Shown: positions 1-6,771 of the stretch, one piece after another
Numbering within the stretch: the stretch's first letter is position 1
Layout: each line of letters opens with the position of its first letter
Virus record (IMG/VR): IMGVR_UViG_3300031673_000433
Coordinates: 1-25,582 of that record
Origin: a virus
Direction: 5' to 3' (one strand)
Length of the DNA: 25,582 nucleotides
The notes under the pieces: model-generated
The model's database searches: none
The model's input: the letters and a program-made list of their open reading frames with translations, nothing else
What the model was told of the DNA's origin: nothing
Translations under genes and position numbers: made by a program

Positions 1-166
1 ATCCACAACTTTGAGTACCTCTGACAAATCCATCGGATCTGACAATAGTGGTATTTCCGCAATCACATTTACACAGAAAATATCTTCTTCTCCCTCTTTT
101 TTCTGCTTCATTCAAAATGGTTAATCTTCCAAATCGATCACCTGATTTAACTTTTATTCTTTTCAT
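1..166 (-). CDS. AP2/HNH-type phage endonuclease, N-terminal part (cut by window edge)
   Basis: Reading leftwards from an ATG at 166-164 there are 55 codons open to the window edge. The peptide has the pattern SGDRFGRLTIL, then YFLCKCDCGN, then RGTQSCG. This Cys-rich N-terminal domain is familiar from phage AP2-domain and HNH homing-type endonucleases, where a DNA-binding or nuclease domain follows. That part is outside the window, so the nuclease assignment is inference. The start is well supported by an AAAGGAG Shine-Dalgarno just upstream. The ATG also overlaps the TGA of the preceding ORF (ATGA), which indicates translational coupling. It could instead be a DNA-binding protein without nuclease activity. 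Confidence 0.6.
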   Translation of the reverse strand, partial: MKRIKVKSGDRFGRLTILNEAEKRGRRRYFLCKCDCGNTTIVRSDGFVRGTQSCG

Positions 167-618
167 AGGGAACTCCTTTCCTTTTGGCAATAAGCCCTGA
201 ATGATTCGAAGTGACCGTTTTCAAGAATGAAGAAATAAGCCTTATTTTTGGCATCCACTTCAATCAGGAAGTCCGAAATAAGTTTATGGGTCGGCCTGGT
301 ATATAGGTCGAAGATCAGGGAAGCACGACTGTTTTTGTGGTTTTGTTTGGCTATTATAGCCACGCTTTGTGCGGTTGCACTTGTTGAGTTTTTTAGCATT
401 GCAATAAGTTTATATGGAGGCATAAAAATAGGGATGCCGCCTCGCCCTTTGCTAAGTTCCTCAACGGGACTGCATAAACTATTACGGTCTATGCAAGGGA
501 GTGCGACATCTTTATCTTTGAAGGCATAAAAAAAGCCCTCAGAATTAGCGGGCGACTCTGTCCCGTTGATAAAACTTAGCACTACAAATATACAACTATT
601 TTTTAATATCCAAATCAT
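163..618 (-). CDS. Hypothetical ORF laid over a structured RNA leader; start uncertain
   Basis: This 151-codon ORF resembles no family I can name. The first ATG (618-616) lies upstream of the -7 promoter element at 585-592, so a transcript from that promoter cannot contain it. The likely translated part is shorter. One candidate is the in-frame Met at the FMPPYK segment, which would give about 86 residues; a non-ATG start is also possible. The C-terminal half (NHKNSRASLIFDLYTRPTHK onward, ending YCQKERSSL) looks like ordinary protein. The N-terminal half coincides with the base-paired RNA and is rich in Ser and Pro. The last codons overlap the next gene as ATGA and contain its ribosome binding site, so the 3' part is probably translated. 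I would treat this as an RNA plus small-protein locus. Confidence 0.45.
   Translation of the reverse strand: MIWILKNSCIFVVLSFINGTESPANSEGFFYAFKDKDVALPCIDRNSLCSPVEELSKGRGGIPIFMPPYKLIAMLKNSTSATAQSVAIIAKQNHKNSRASLIFDLYTRPTHKLISDFLIEVDAKNKAYFFILENGHFESFRAYCQKERSSL
451..580 (-). ncRNA. Structured 5' leader or small RNA with long-range helix
   Basis: Read on the minus strand, the leader begins GCTAAG (580-575) followed by TCAACGGGAC (569-560). About 90 nt later come GTCCCGTTGA (470-461) and CTTAGC (456-451), their exact reverse complements in the right order. This gives a 10-bp helix and a 6-bp helix separated by a short asymmetric internal loop. Inside this closing stem are smaller hairpins: GAGGGC with GCCTTC across a T-run (one G-U pair), and GCATA with TATGC. 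The paired arms start exactly at the predicted transcript start. Further downstream GGCAT/ATGCC can also pair. I do not recognise an Rfam family. It could be a cis-acting regulator of the downstream ORF or a free-standing small RNA. Confidence 0.5.
585..614 (-). promoter_or_regulatory. Bacteroidetes-type promoter for the structured RNA / HNH unit
   Basis: On the minus strand there is TTTG (614-611), an 18-nt gap, then TATATTTG (592-585). This is a full match to the Bacteroidetes -33 / -7 TAnnTTTG arrangement. The predicted transcription start falls near 578-580, the first base of a long-range RNA helix. The promoter makes the left-end genes a separate transcription unit from the recT operon. 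Confidence 0.7.
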
Positions 619-630
619 TTGTTGTTATTT

Positions 631-678
631 TTAGTAGCCGTTGCCGGTGCTACTGGATGACAGGGTAATAAAACGCAT
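631..678 (-). pseudogene. Start of an MBL-fold metallohydrolase-like gene, cut after 15 codons
   Basis: An ATG at 678-676, 5 nt after the stop of the previous gene, encodes MRFITLSSSSTGNGY and then TAA. The pattern LSSSSTGN-x-Y resembles the first strand and loop of YycJ-like metallo-beta-lactamase-fold hydrolases (LxSGSxGNxxY), which phages also encode. No metal-binding HxHxDH motif follows. The sequence runs straight into the promoter of the structured RNA unit. It reads as the stump of a gene replaced or interrupted by that unit. It could also be a genuine 15-residue peptide. Confidence 0.4.
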
Positions 679-683
679 AATAA

Positions 684-995
684 TTAATCAAAAATTGGAT
701 CACGATGAACTGGTTTTCCATAACTCTTTTTTTGCCTGGCAATTTTCTGCTTTAATTCGCCTGGAAGAAATTCGCCAAATTCTCTTATCATATTTGTTTT
801 GCCAAGTACATGAATTGGCTTTGTTACATCAAAATCTTTTGCAAGAATATTCCATGCAACTCCCTTTGTAAATCCAAGATTACAAGAGCTTACTTTAGTC
901 CAATCTTTAATATTTGCTTTCGCATTATCAAACATCTGCTTTAATTGTTCATTTGTAACAATATCAGCCAATTTACGAGCATCATTTCTATTCAT
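684..995 (-). CDS. Hypothetical phage protein, 103 residues
   Basis: A soluble, Lys-rich protein starting MNRNDARKLADIV and ending VHRDPIFD, with no signal peptide, membrane segment or recognisable motif. An early segment (TNEQLKQMFDNAKANIKDW) is predicted helical by eye. The ATG at 995-993 sits inside the last codons of a 25-codon mini-ORF on the same strand. The stop is followed 5 nt later by the MBL-like gene stump. Position downstream of recT places it in the early operon. Function unknown. Confidence 0.65.
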   Translation of the reverse strand: MNRNDARKLADIVTNEQLKQMFDNAKANIKDWTKVSSCNLGFTKGVAWNILAKDFDVTKPIHVLGKTNMIREFGEFLPGELKQKIARQKKSYGKPVHRDPIFD

Positions 996-1065
996 ATTTT
1001 ATTTGTTTCAATGGTTTAGAATCCCGGCTTAATGTTATCATCGATGACAGGGTGATGAATCTCAT
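988..1065 (-). pseudogene. Junction of two gene scars: MBL-like start and RecT-like tail
   Basis: An ATG at 1065-1063 overlaps the preceding stop (TGATG) and encodes MRFITLSS, the same eight residues as the stump at 631-678. The codons differ at five bases, all synonymous. After TCATC the sequence changes. In another frame, ending TAA at 1018-1016, it reads DDNIKPGF-stop, close to the DSLKPGF-stop at the end of RecT, and the DNA shares CCGGGATTCT with the recT 3' end. The open frame runs 25 codons and its TAG overlaps the start of the next gene. I read this as a recombination joint. A short translated coupling peptide is possible. Confidence 0.4.
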
Positions 1066-1343
1066 CAGGTTGCTTTTTTAATTACTTCTTTAATTCTTAA
1101 CCAGAGCCATTCCGGAACTTGTCCAGCGTCATTTTCAATAGATTGAAGTAATTCAAGCATTTCAGGAGCAGCAGTGATTAGTTTTGCATCTGCCTTCCTG
1201 CAAGACTCTGCTATCAGAGCGCCGCCGTAGTATTTTAAACTTTCCGGTGTATATCTTTTTTCAAAATCAACGGCGCTCTTATCATCGGTAACAACACAAC
1301 TTGAGTGTTTGCCGACTTTCCAATTTCCTCCTGTTATTTCCAT
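1065..1343 (-). CDS. Small phage hypothetical protein, 92 residues
   Basis: Starts MEITGGNWKVGK and contains the segment ADAKLITAAPEMLELLQSIE, the [N/D]AKLIxAAPEMLExL pattern seen in many small phage early proteins of unknown function. It is acidic to neutral, without membrane segments. Its ATG overlaps the recT stop by one base (TGATG), so it is translationally coupled to recT. A role in recombination or host takeover would be a guess. Confidence is high that it is a gene and low for function. Confidence 0.75.
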   Translation of the reverse strand: MEITGGNWKVGKHSSCVVTDDKSAVDFEKRYTPESLKYYGGALIAESCRKADAKLITAAPEMLELLQSIENDAGQVPEWLWLRIKEVIKKAT

Positions 1344-2323
1344 CAGAATCCCGGTTTCAGACTATCATTTTTGTCAAAAAGTGCGGCTTCTTCCGGCTCG
1401 GGATCATTTACAACAGGTCGTTCTGGCGATTCCTTTTTGGCAGTATCCTCCTGCTTCGCTGTTTTCTTTATTTGCTTGCTATTGCCATTTTTCCCCGTCA
1501 CATCTTCGCCCTGGACATCCATTGTCAGCTCTTCTTTGTTAGCGGCGGCTGCGATCTTCTCCCTGGCTGCTGTGGTGAAATTATCCGTTTCCGGATCATC
1601 AAAGAGAGCGCTGTCATCACTTGAGCTGATAAAGAGTTTGCAGGCCCGGCTGATCACTGTCTTGATTGCCATCTGATCGGGAAAGTTTTTATGTGCGGGG
1701 CTGGCTCCTTTGGTTGCTCCCTGCATCCATGCCTGCCGGATCTGAGCGATGGTCATGATCTCGACATAGGGTTCCCGGTCCCGGTCCTCAAAGAGGAGGG
1801 TGGCATAGGCTCCTTTGATCTTGTTAACATCGATATTGTCAATTTCCTGGTTGTGCTTTAGGACCTTCTTATAGCCCTGGGCATCGATGCTGTATTCGAA
1901 TTCGTCGTCCTCATAGATAACATTACCTACAGCTTCCTTTATATTACCGTAGCGTTTTGCCAGAGCGATCGTGCCATGATATTCCCTCTGCATGGTCAGT
2001 TTGTCGCCATAGGCAATGAAATCGCATTGCTTCTTTACGGGATTGAGTCCCTGGAGGACCATGTTAAGGAGTGCATTGGCGATGCTCTCCCTGGTGCAGC
2101 TCTCAAGTACAGCCTTACCGTCTTTGTTTTTCGTCTCGAGCATTATAAGCCATGCGCTCTTCAGGGCGTTTTCCGGACTGTAACCGACTGGCAGCCGGAT
2201 GTCCTTATTCACGGTAAATTGCTGCACTCTCTGCAGGACGCTGTCTGCGATAGATTTTTGAATTGCCACTACAGTTCCGGGGGATCCTCCGTTTCCTTTC
2301 GTTGTTTGTTTTTTCTGTTCCAT
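1343..2323 (-). CDS. recT: RecT-family single-strand annealing protein
   Basis: 326 residues. RecT proteins bind single-stranded DNA and anneal complementary strands during phage recombination and replication. The family pattern is clear: SIADSVLQRVQQF near the N-terminus, LNPVKKQCDFIAYGDKLTM in the core, the YHGTIALAKRYGNIKEAVGN segment, and SPAHKNFPDQMAIKTVISRA. The C-terminal 70 residues are charged and low-complexity and end in LKPGF. No RecE-type exonuclease partner is visible. The nearest nucleic-acid enzyme upstream is the SMC-like ATPase. The ATG at 2323-2321 is the only sensible start. The stop overlaps the next gene by one base. Confidence 0.92.
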   Translation of the reverse strand: MEQKKQTTKGNGGSPGTVVAIQKSIADSVLQRVQQFTVNKDIRLPVGYSPENALKSAWLIMLETKNKDGKAVLESCTRESIANALLNMVLQGLNPVKKQCDFIAYGDKLTMQREYHGTIALAKRYGNIKEAVGNVIYEDDEFEYSIDAQGYKKVLKHNQEIDNIDVNKIKGAYATLLFEDRDREPYVEIMTIAQIRQAWMQGATKGASPAHKNFPDQMAIKTVISRACKLFISSSDDSALFDDPETDNFTTAAREKIAAAANKEELTMDVQGEDVTGKNGNSKQIKKTAKQEDTAKKESPERPVVNDPEPEEAALFDKNDSLKPGF

Positions 2324-2362
2324 GATTTTAAGATTTGGTTATTACTTTCAGTTCCTTATATT

Positions 2363-2527
2363 TTACCATCGTGAATATTCATTATCATATTCCTCTTGTG
2401 CAGCATCTCGAGCGGCACGTTCATAATCTCTTTCGAGTTCTCTGATTTCTCTTGCCTTTTCTTCATTGGTTAATGAATCTTCATTTTCAATGGATTCTAT
2501 TTCCCTGTCAATTCTATCTCTTTTCAT
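2363..2527 (-). CDS. Small charged helical phage protein, 54 residues
   Basis: An ORF from ATG (2527-2525) to TAA (2365-2363). It starts MKRDRIDREIESIE and ends YDNEYSRW. Almost every residue is charged or helix-forming (NEEKAREIRELERDYERAAR), so it should be one or two long helices. It fills the otherwise empty gap between recT and the ATPase gene, on the same strand with 11 nt to the ATPase stop. Small acidic proteins of this sort are common in Bacteroidota phage early operons. Function unknown. Confidence 0.65.
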   Translation of the reverse strand: MKRDRIDREIESIENEDSLTNEEKAREIRELERDYERAARDAAQEEYDNEYSRW

Positions 2528-2538
2528 AATAGAATTTT

Positions 2539-4476
2539 TTAATTAGTTATTACTTTCAGCTCCTTATCTTCTGTGACAAAGAGTTTTATCATCTGTGATT
2601 TGGTCTTGAAAATCTCATTAATGGCCTCGGCATTATCCACAAAAATCGGTGCATAGACATCGTAATGCTTTGAAAAGGCATTGATAATATCTATTCCTGC
2701 ATTTATCTTCGCCCCGTTATTGGCATCCCGGAAGGGTACGCCCTTGATCAGGGCCTCGCAGGTCTCTTCGAGTCCTCCGTTGACCTGGGTGCTGAACATC
2801 TTAAACCGTACGAATGAGAACAGGCCATTGATCTTATCTTCGACCATTCTGACCTTTGTGATGATGAACTTCTCGCATTGGAATTCCTGTTTTTCAATAC
2901 TGGCTATCTGCTGGGACAGGGATTTCTGCTGGTCCTCCAGTTCTGTGAGTCGGGACCTGAGCTTCTCATTCGATTCCCTGATAAGAAGCTGCTGTCTTAA
3001 AAGATCCCGCTCATCGGTCAGGTCTTGTTTTTTAATAACCAACCCCGGAGTTATCTCAGTGATCAGGGGTATGATGGTTTTTTCAATCTCTACTATCTGG
3101 TCCTGCAGAGTCTTGATTTGTGGATCCGGGGTTATAATCGGATTGCTGGGGATGATAATTTTTTCAGCCTCTTTCAGCTTGCCTGAGATCTCTGCCGTTA
3201 TGGTTTCAATCTCCTTTTGGTTGCGCTGGATTTCTGCTTTCAGCCTGTCGATCTCTGTTTTGTTAACTTTTCCCTTATCACTGATTCTCTTCAGCCTGGC
3301 AGCTTTATCATTGTTAAAGTTAGCTGTCATCTCTGATTTCCTAGCTTCGATATCATCTGCTTCAAAGGGACGGATGCAGGTTGGGCAGATAAACTCATCC
3401 TTTGCAAAGGATAGCACCTCTTCATTCATCCGAACCCACGCTTTGCGGAGATTATCATTTTCTGCAGTAAGGGAATCTATTGCATTCTGTTCGGTGCGAA
3501 TAATATTTTGAAGCGATCCGATATTCTGCTCAAGAGTGACTGCACTTCTCTGCAGATCTTCCTTTTTAAATCTTAACTTATTGATCGTTTTTTCTGCATT
3601 ATTCCTTGAATTATATTCCAGATCAAGGATCTTGTGTTTTAATTCATAAATGCTGTTATGCTTTCCCTGGTTCTCATGGTTCTTTTTCTCAAATTTCTTC
3701 GCCGCGCTGGTTATAAGAGTGTCGGTATCGCCGATCTTCTTATCCAGATCCCGTATCTGTTTTTCAACCTTTACATAATCTGGATCGGGCTGGATGGATC
3801 GGTTGACCTCATCCATTCGTGCAGGAATATCTGCAAGCTCTTGCTTTAATGACTTTTTCTTAAAAGCGATTTCTTTTTTGAACTCTTCAAGGGATTTGCC
3901 GTTCAGCGAATTGAGAAGATCCTTGAGTTCCGGGAGCATGGCGATTACCTCATTATCCTTAATGTCACCGGCAACTTTAAAAAGGATCTCCCTGCGCTCA
4001 TTCCATTTCAACTTCGTGTTAAAATAGAAGGGATTGGTCAGTAGCTTAAAGAGATTTTCCGGCAATATGTTATTAATCTTCTGCTGGTACTCTCCTTCCT
4101 TGTGAGGCACATCATTGACTTTATATAGTGTCTCGTTGCCATCAAAATCCGTTGTCTCCTCACCGCGTTTCTTAACCCATTTCTCCCGGAGGACCCTTTC
4201 AAGCTTTGTTTTCAAACCGGCAATATCCAGGACTGCGCTGACCGAGTGGTCCGCTTTGTGGAGGGGTTGGTTGTTCACGTCCAGGGACTTGATATTAAAG
4301 TCATTCCTGTCCTCTGAATCCTTGCCAAAATTAAGCCACGTAAAAGCGTCGAATAGCCTGGTTTTGCCCGAGGCGTTGCATCCACTAATGGATACTTCAT
4401 TTCCAAGATCGGAAAGTTTAAAATCCTTCTCTCCCTTGAAATTTTGCAATCGTAATTCCTTGAGTTGTATTTTCAT
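2539..4476 (-). CDS. SMC/SbcC-like ATPase with CPTC half-hook
   Basis: 645 residues. The Walker A motif is GCNASGKT at about residues 32-39. A coiled-coil-rich middle (about 195-560) is broken by ICPTC at 363-367, the zinc-hook half-motif of Rad50/SbcC-type proteins. The C-terminal lobe has INAGIDIINAF in the signature position and a Walker B-like IFVDNAEAI around 611-619. Such proteins hold or resect DNA ends, normally with a nuclease partner. No SbcD-like nuclease is seen in the window. Position next to recT suggests a recombination or replication role for phage DNA. An anti-host or DNA-end-protection role is also possible. Confidence 0.85.
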   Translation of the reverse strand: MKIQLKELRLQNFKGEKDFKLSDLGNEVSISGCNASGKTRLFDAFTWLNFGKDSEDRNDFNIKSLDVNNQPLHKADHSVSAVLDIAGLKTKLERVLREKWVKKRGEETTDFDGNETLYKVNDVPHKEGEYQQKINNILPENLFKLLTNPFYFNTKLKWNERREILFKVAGDIKDNEVIAMLPELKDLLNSLNGKSLEEFKKEIAFKKKSLKQELADIPARMDEVNRSIQPDPDYVKVEKQIRDLDKKIGDTDTLITSAAKKFEKKNHENQGKHNSIYELKHKILDLEYNSRNNAEKTINKLRFKKEDLQRSAVTLEQNIGSLQNIIRTEQNAIDSLTAENDNLRKAWVRMNEEVLSFAKDEFICPTCIRPFEADDIEARKSEMTANFNNDKAARLKRISDKGKVNKTEIDRLKAEIQRNQKEIETITAEISGKLKEAEKIIIPSNPIITPDPQIKTLQDQIVEIEKTIIPLITEITPGLVIKKQDLTDERDLLRQQLLIRESNEKLRSRLTELEDQQKSLSQQIASIEKQEFQCEKFIITKVRMVEDKINGLFSFVRFKMFSTQVNGGLEETCEALIKGVPFRDANNGAKINAGIDIINAFSKHYDVYAPIFVDNAEAINEIFKTKSQMIKLFVTEDKELKVITN

Positions 4477-4497
4477 CAGTTTAATAATTTGGTTTAT

Positions 4498-4797
4498 TTA
4501 TGCAATATCACCTTTGATAAGATAATCCGGATGTGTCAGATCGCCTCTGGTTTCACTTTCGCCCATTTGTAGATGGGACACTTTAGTAACTCGGTAATCG
4601 AATTGGTTTTTTTCTTCATTTAAGGTATATGATAAGCCGGCATAAGTATAGAACCATTCTTTGTTGACATAATCCCAATGTACCACAGTACGGGCTAAAT
4701 TGCCGCTACATTCCGGACACTTTAAATCAGCAAGTTTATTACCTCGTTGATTTCTGAATTCGATTGCTTTCTTACAGATTTTACAAATTGCTTTCAT
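4498..4797 (-). CDS. Zinc-ribbon phage hypothetical protein
   Basis: 99 residues. The N-terminus has CKIC (residues 5-8) and CPEC (about 27-30), a CxxC...CxxC zinc ribbon. The rest (VVHWDYVNKEWFYTYAGLSY) looks beta-rich. It lies between the ASCH-like gene (3 nt upstream) and the ATPase gene in one minus-strand operon. Zinc-ribbon proteins of this size bind nucleic acid or protein partners. No specific family is recognised. Confidence 0.7.
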   Translation of the reverse strand: MKAICKICKKAIEFRNQRGNKLADLKCPECSGNLARTVVHWDYVNKEWFYTYAGLSYTLNEEKNQFDYRVTKVSHLQMGESETRGDLTHPDYLIKGDIA

Positions 4798-4800
4798 CGG

Positions 4801-5421
4801 TTATAGTTTTTTAAATGTTATTACCCATACCCAAGGCTTTGAGGACCATGAATCTATGCCGTTAATGGATTCCCATAATTCTTTGTAAGATGTTATCGGA
4901 CTTCGGTTAGGTACGCATGAATGAGGATGCTTTTGTCCTTTATATTTTCCAATATGAATTATCTCATAACTTTTCCACCCGTCTCTGTCTCTTTTAACCC
5001 CTTCAGCAATAGCATCTCCCTCCGAAATATTCTGCAATCTTTCAACTCTTATATCGGTTATTTGCAGCTTAATACGGCAAACTGCTTTAGGCATAAAGAT
5101 TGATGGCCTCCATTTTGGTAAATATGTCTCATCGTCTGCCTTATAACAATAAAATGGCACATCCATTGGTTCAAAATCGCTCCTTTGTAATCCCCATGTT
5201 TCACGCACCCAAAGAATATCTCCGAGCTTGCCATAAGGACTTGCAGTAAATTGTCCCACCCCATGATCATAATGGAAATCAAATTCACAGCTTGTTAAGT
5301 GCTTAGTTACACAAGGATAGGACTGATAAGGCTCTTTAATAACCCTCCTGGTCTGTGTCTTATTTCCTGCCAGTAGCGCTTGCACCATTAAGGTGCTGAA
5401 TAAGATAGGTCGTTCTTTCAT
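4801..5421 (-). CDS. ASCH/PUA-like phage protein
   Basis: 206 residues starting MKERPILFSTLMVQALLAGN then KTQTRRVI. That opening is characteristic of ASCH-domain phage proteins annotated as morphogenetic or hypothetical. Later conserved-looking parts are GDILWVRETW, ICRIKL-like strands, RVERLQNISEGDAIAEGV and a final KPWVWVITFKKL. ASCH domains belong to the PUA-like fold and are thought to bind RNA or modified nucleotides. The phage role is not established. Early-operon position fits a nucleic-acid function. The ATG at 5421-5419 gives the standard family start. Confidence 0.75.
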   Translation of the reverse strand: MKERPILFSTLMVQALLAGNKTQTRRVIKEPYQSYPCVTKHLTSCEFDFHYDHGVGQFTASPYGKLGDILWVRETWGLQRSDFEPMDVPFYCYKADDETYLPKWRPSIFMPKAVCRIKLQITDIRVERLQNISEGDAIAEGVKRDRDGWKSYEIIHIGKYKGQKHPHSCVPNRSPITSYKELWESINGIDSWSSKPWVWVITFKKL

Positions 5422-5434
5422 TAGTTATTTGGTT

Positions 5435-5581
5435 TTAAATGCCTTCCTTTTGTAATTTCCACTCATGTATGACGTCAACTTCAAAATTCAATTCGTTGAT
5501 TTTTTCTATCAATTCATTAATTTTAGCCATAAGTTCCTGAGCCGTAGGATAATTAACTTCCATTTTTTTAATTGTTTTCAT
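5435..5581 (-). CDS. Small helical protein, 48 residues
   Basis: ATG at 5581-5579 overlaps the TGA of the LuxR-type gene (ATGA) and the ORF ends TAA at 5437-5435. The sequence has a heptad-like stretch (ELMAKINELIEKINELNFEV), so it is probably a short coiled coil. Coupling to the regulator gene suggests it is translated and might act as its partner or antagonist, but that is inference. It could also be a neutral small phage peptide. Confidence 0.6.
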   Translation of the reverse strand: MKTIKKMEVNYPTAQELMAKINELIEKINELNFEVDVIHEWKLQKEGI

Positions 5582-5946
5582 AGTTTCAATATTTGATGAA
5601 GGATAAAATATAAAAGACAGAAGTCCAGGAACATCGTTTGTTCCTTTATTCTATGGCAGCGTTGGATATACCAGCGTGTTAGCTCCGTATCCTTGTGTAT
5701 CCCTATCGCATCATAAATGTTTTTGATATGGGTATCTACTGTCAGGGGAGAGATAAAAAGCCTATCGGCAATTTCTTTGTGGCTAAAACCATAAGAAATC
5801 AGTCTTACAATGTTTAACTCCCTCGCTGATAGTTGTGGGCATTTAATTTTCATCCAGTGTCTGGCTTCAATTAATCTTTGATGGTTCTGTCTGAGTAAAA
5901 TTTTATTCATAAGCAGTTTGTTAGATTCGCTCACCCGTCCAGGCAT
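5578..5946 (-). CDS. LuxR/GerE-type helix-turn-helix regulator
   Basis: 122 residues. The core is LSARELNIVRLISYGFSHKE followed by IADRLFISPLTVDTHIKNIY, a textbook GerE/LuxR C-terminal HTH at about residues 40-85. There is no receiver or autoinducer domain, so it would work as a stand-alone DNA-binding domain. The tail (FLDFCLLYFILHQILKL) is strongly hydrophobic and may be a dimer or membrane-contact helix. Translation from 5946 overlaps the upstream gene by 26 nt. An in-frame ATG at 5910-5908 would avoid the overlap. As the second gene of the early operon, it probably regulates phage early or middle transcription. Confidence 0.75.
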   Translation of the reverse strand: MPGRVSESNKLLMNKILLRQNHQRLIEARHWMKIKCPQLSARELNIVRLISYGFSHKEIADRLFISPLTVDTHIKNIYDAIGIHKDTELTRWYIQRCHRIKEQTMFLDFCLLYFILHQILKL

Positions 5947-6181
5947 TTAAACTGAATCTGCTGAATATCTCCTGTATGACAGGTACCTCGTTTTCCCTTA
6001 GTGGAGATTCTCCGCTTCGCTTGTAGTAAAATGAGGAGGGCGACCAGTGCAGACGCTTCTGCAGTTCCCTGCGGGCAATCATTCTGAATCTGCTGGGTAG
6101 GTTTTCAAATGCATCAGAAAAGCCATTGTAATTGACTTTGGGAGATAATTTTGCCCTGTTTTTGGTATTTGTTATTTCCAT
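5921..6181 (-). CDS. Cro-position small DNA-binding-like protein
   Basis: 86 residues, first gene of the leftward early operon and divergent from the repressor gene at 6284. The segment RRELQKRLHWSPSSFYYKRS resembles a helix-turn-helix, followed by LRENEVPVIQEIFSRF. Position and size match Cro-like regulators in temperate phages. The HTH is judged by eye only. The ATG at 6181-6179 lies downstream of a good -7 element at 6211-6218. Confidence 0.6.
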   Translation of the reverse strand: MEITNTKNRAKLSPKVNYNGFSDAFENLPSRFRMIARRELQKRLHWSPSSFYYKRSGESPLRENEVPVIQEIFSRFSLNAWTGERI

Positions 6182-6210
6182 AATTCTTTGTAATTTGGTG
6201 ATTGTAACTT

Positions 6211-6240
6211 CAAAGATAAATAGATTTTCCGAATAAAAAA
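6211..6240 (-). promoter_or_regulatory. Early leftward promoter in the repressor/Cro intergenic region
   Basis: On the minus strand TATCTTTG (6218-6211) is a perfect TAnnTTTG -7 element, about 30 nt before the early operon's first ATG. The -33 element is weak (an A/T-rich stretch with TTCGG). Just beyond it, near 6263-6275, is an A/T-only palindrome AAATAAATTATTT that could be part of an operator, but the low complexity makes this unsafe. The plus-strand promoter for the repressor is not clear to me. Confidence 0.5.
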
Positions 6241-6283
6241 ATATTTTCTTGATTATTTTGTGTAAATAAATAAATTATTTTTT

Positions 6284-6712
6284 ATGAATGACCCGGAACG
6301 AATATCCAAATTATTATTAGAATTGAAGATAGATGCCCAAGAATTGGGCAAAAGCATCGGTAAAAGAGGCGGCGATATTATTAGAAATGTCTTAAAAGGT
6401 AAAAATAAAATATCATATAAGCTCGCATCTTCTATTGCTAATAAGCATGGTATAAGCTATAAATGGCTGATGACCGGGGAGGGTGAAGTGTTTGCCGCAA
6501 AAGAAAAAAATCCCATGCCTGCTTCAAAAGAGAACAATCCCTGTCTGGTCTGCGAGGAGAAGGAGCGGGTTATCAAACTCCTGGAGAATCAAATTGCAGA
6601 GCAAAATGATAGGATAGCGGAGCAGAAGGAAGTAATTAAATACCAGGAAAAAAGTATTGAGGAACTGACCCGCTTGGACGCGGTAAGGCCGTCAGGGCGG
6701 CATACCGGTTAA
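6284..6712 (+). CDS. XRE-type phage repressor
   Basis: 142 residues. The N-terminal 65 form an XRE/CI-type DNA-binding domain, ending with HGISYKWLMTGEGE, the usual end of the HTH domain in this family. After a linker with a CLVC pair comes a coiled coil (about 85-130: KERVIKLLENQIAEQNDRIA and on), replacing the S24 peptidase domain of lambda-like repressors. Induction therefore cannot follow the RecA self-cleavage route unless another protein intervenes. It is divergent from the early operon, with a 102-bp shared control region, and is the best candidate for the lysogeny repressor. Confidence 0.8.
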   Translation: MNDPERISKLLLELKIDAQELGKSIGKRGGDIIRNVLKGKNKISYKLASSIANKHGISYKWLMTGEGEVFAAKEKNPMPASKENNPCLVCEEKERVIKLLENQIAEQNDRIAEQKEVIKYQEKSIEELTRLDAVRPSGRHTG

Positions 6713-6771
6713 GAATAACTTGGGTCAAACATTTATAAAGTGATATTGAATAAATAGTTTAACTTTATATC

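Noticed and set aside
248-529. 93-codon plus-strand ORF
   Set aside because: Antisense shadow of the structured RNA/ORF locus, which has a clear promoter and coupling on the other strand.
163-630. Self-splicing group I or II intron in the structured leader
   Set aside because: No P7/P3-like core or domain V motif found, a promoter precedes it, and much of it is open reading frame. Homing-type insertion is kept as a separate hypothesis.
1301-1676. Plus-strand ORFs of 77-123 codons opposite recT
   Set aside because: Antisense shadows of a clearly recognisable recT gene.
2681-4525. Several plus-strand ORFs up to 276 codons
   Set aside because: Antisense of the SMC-like ATPase; low-complexity Ser/Leu/Phe composition typical of reversed coiled-coil coding.
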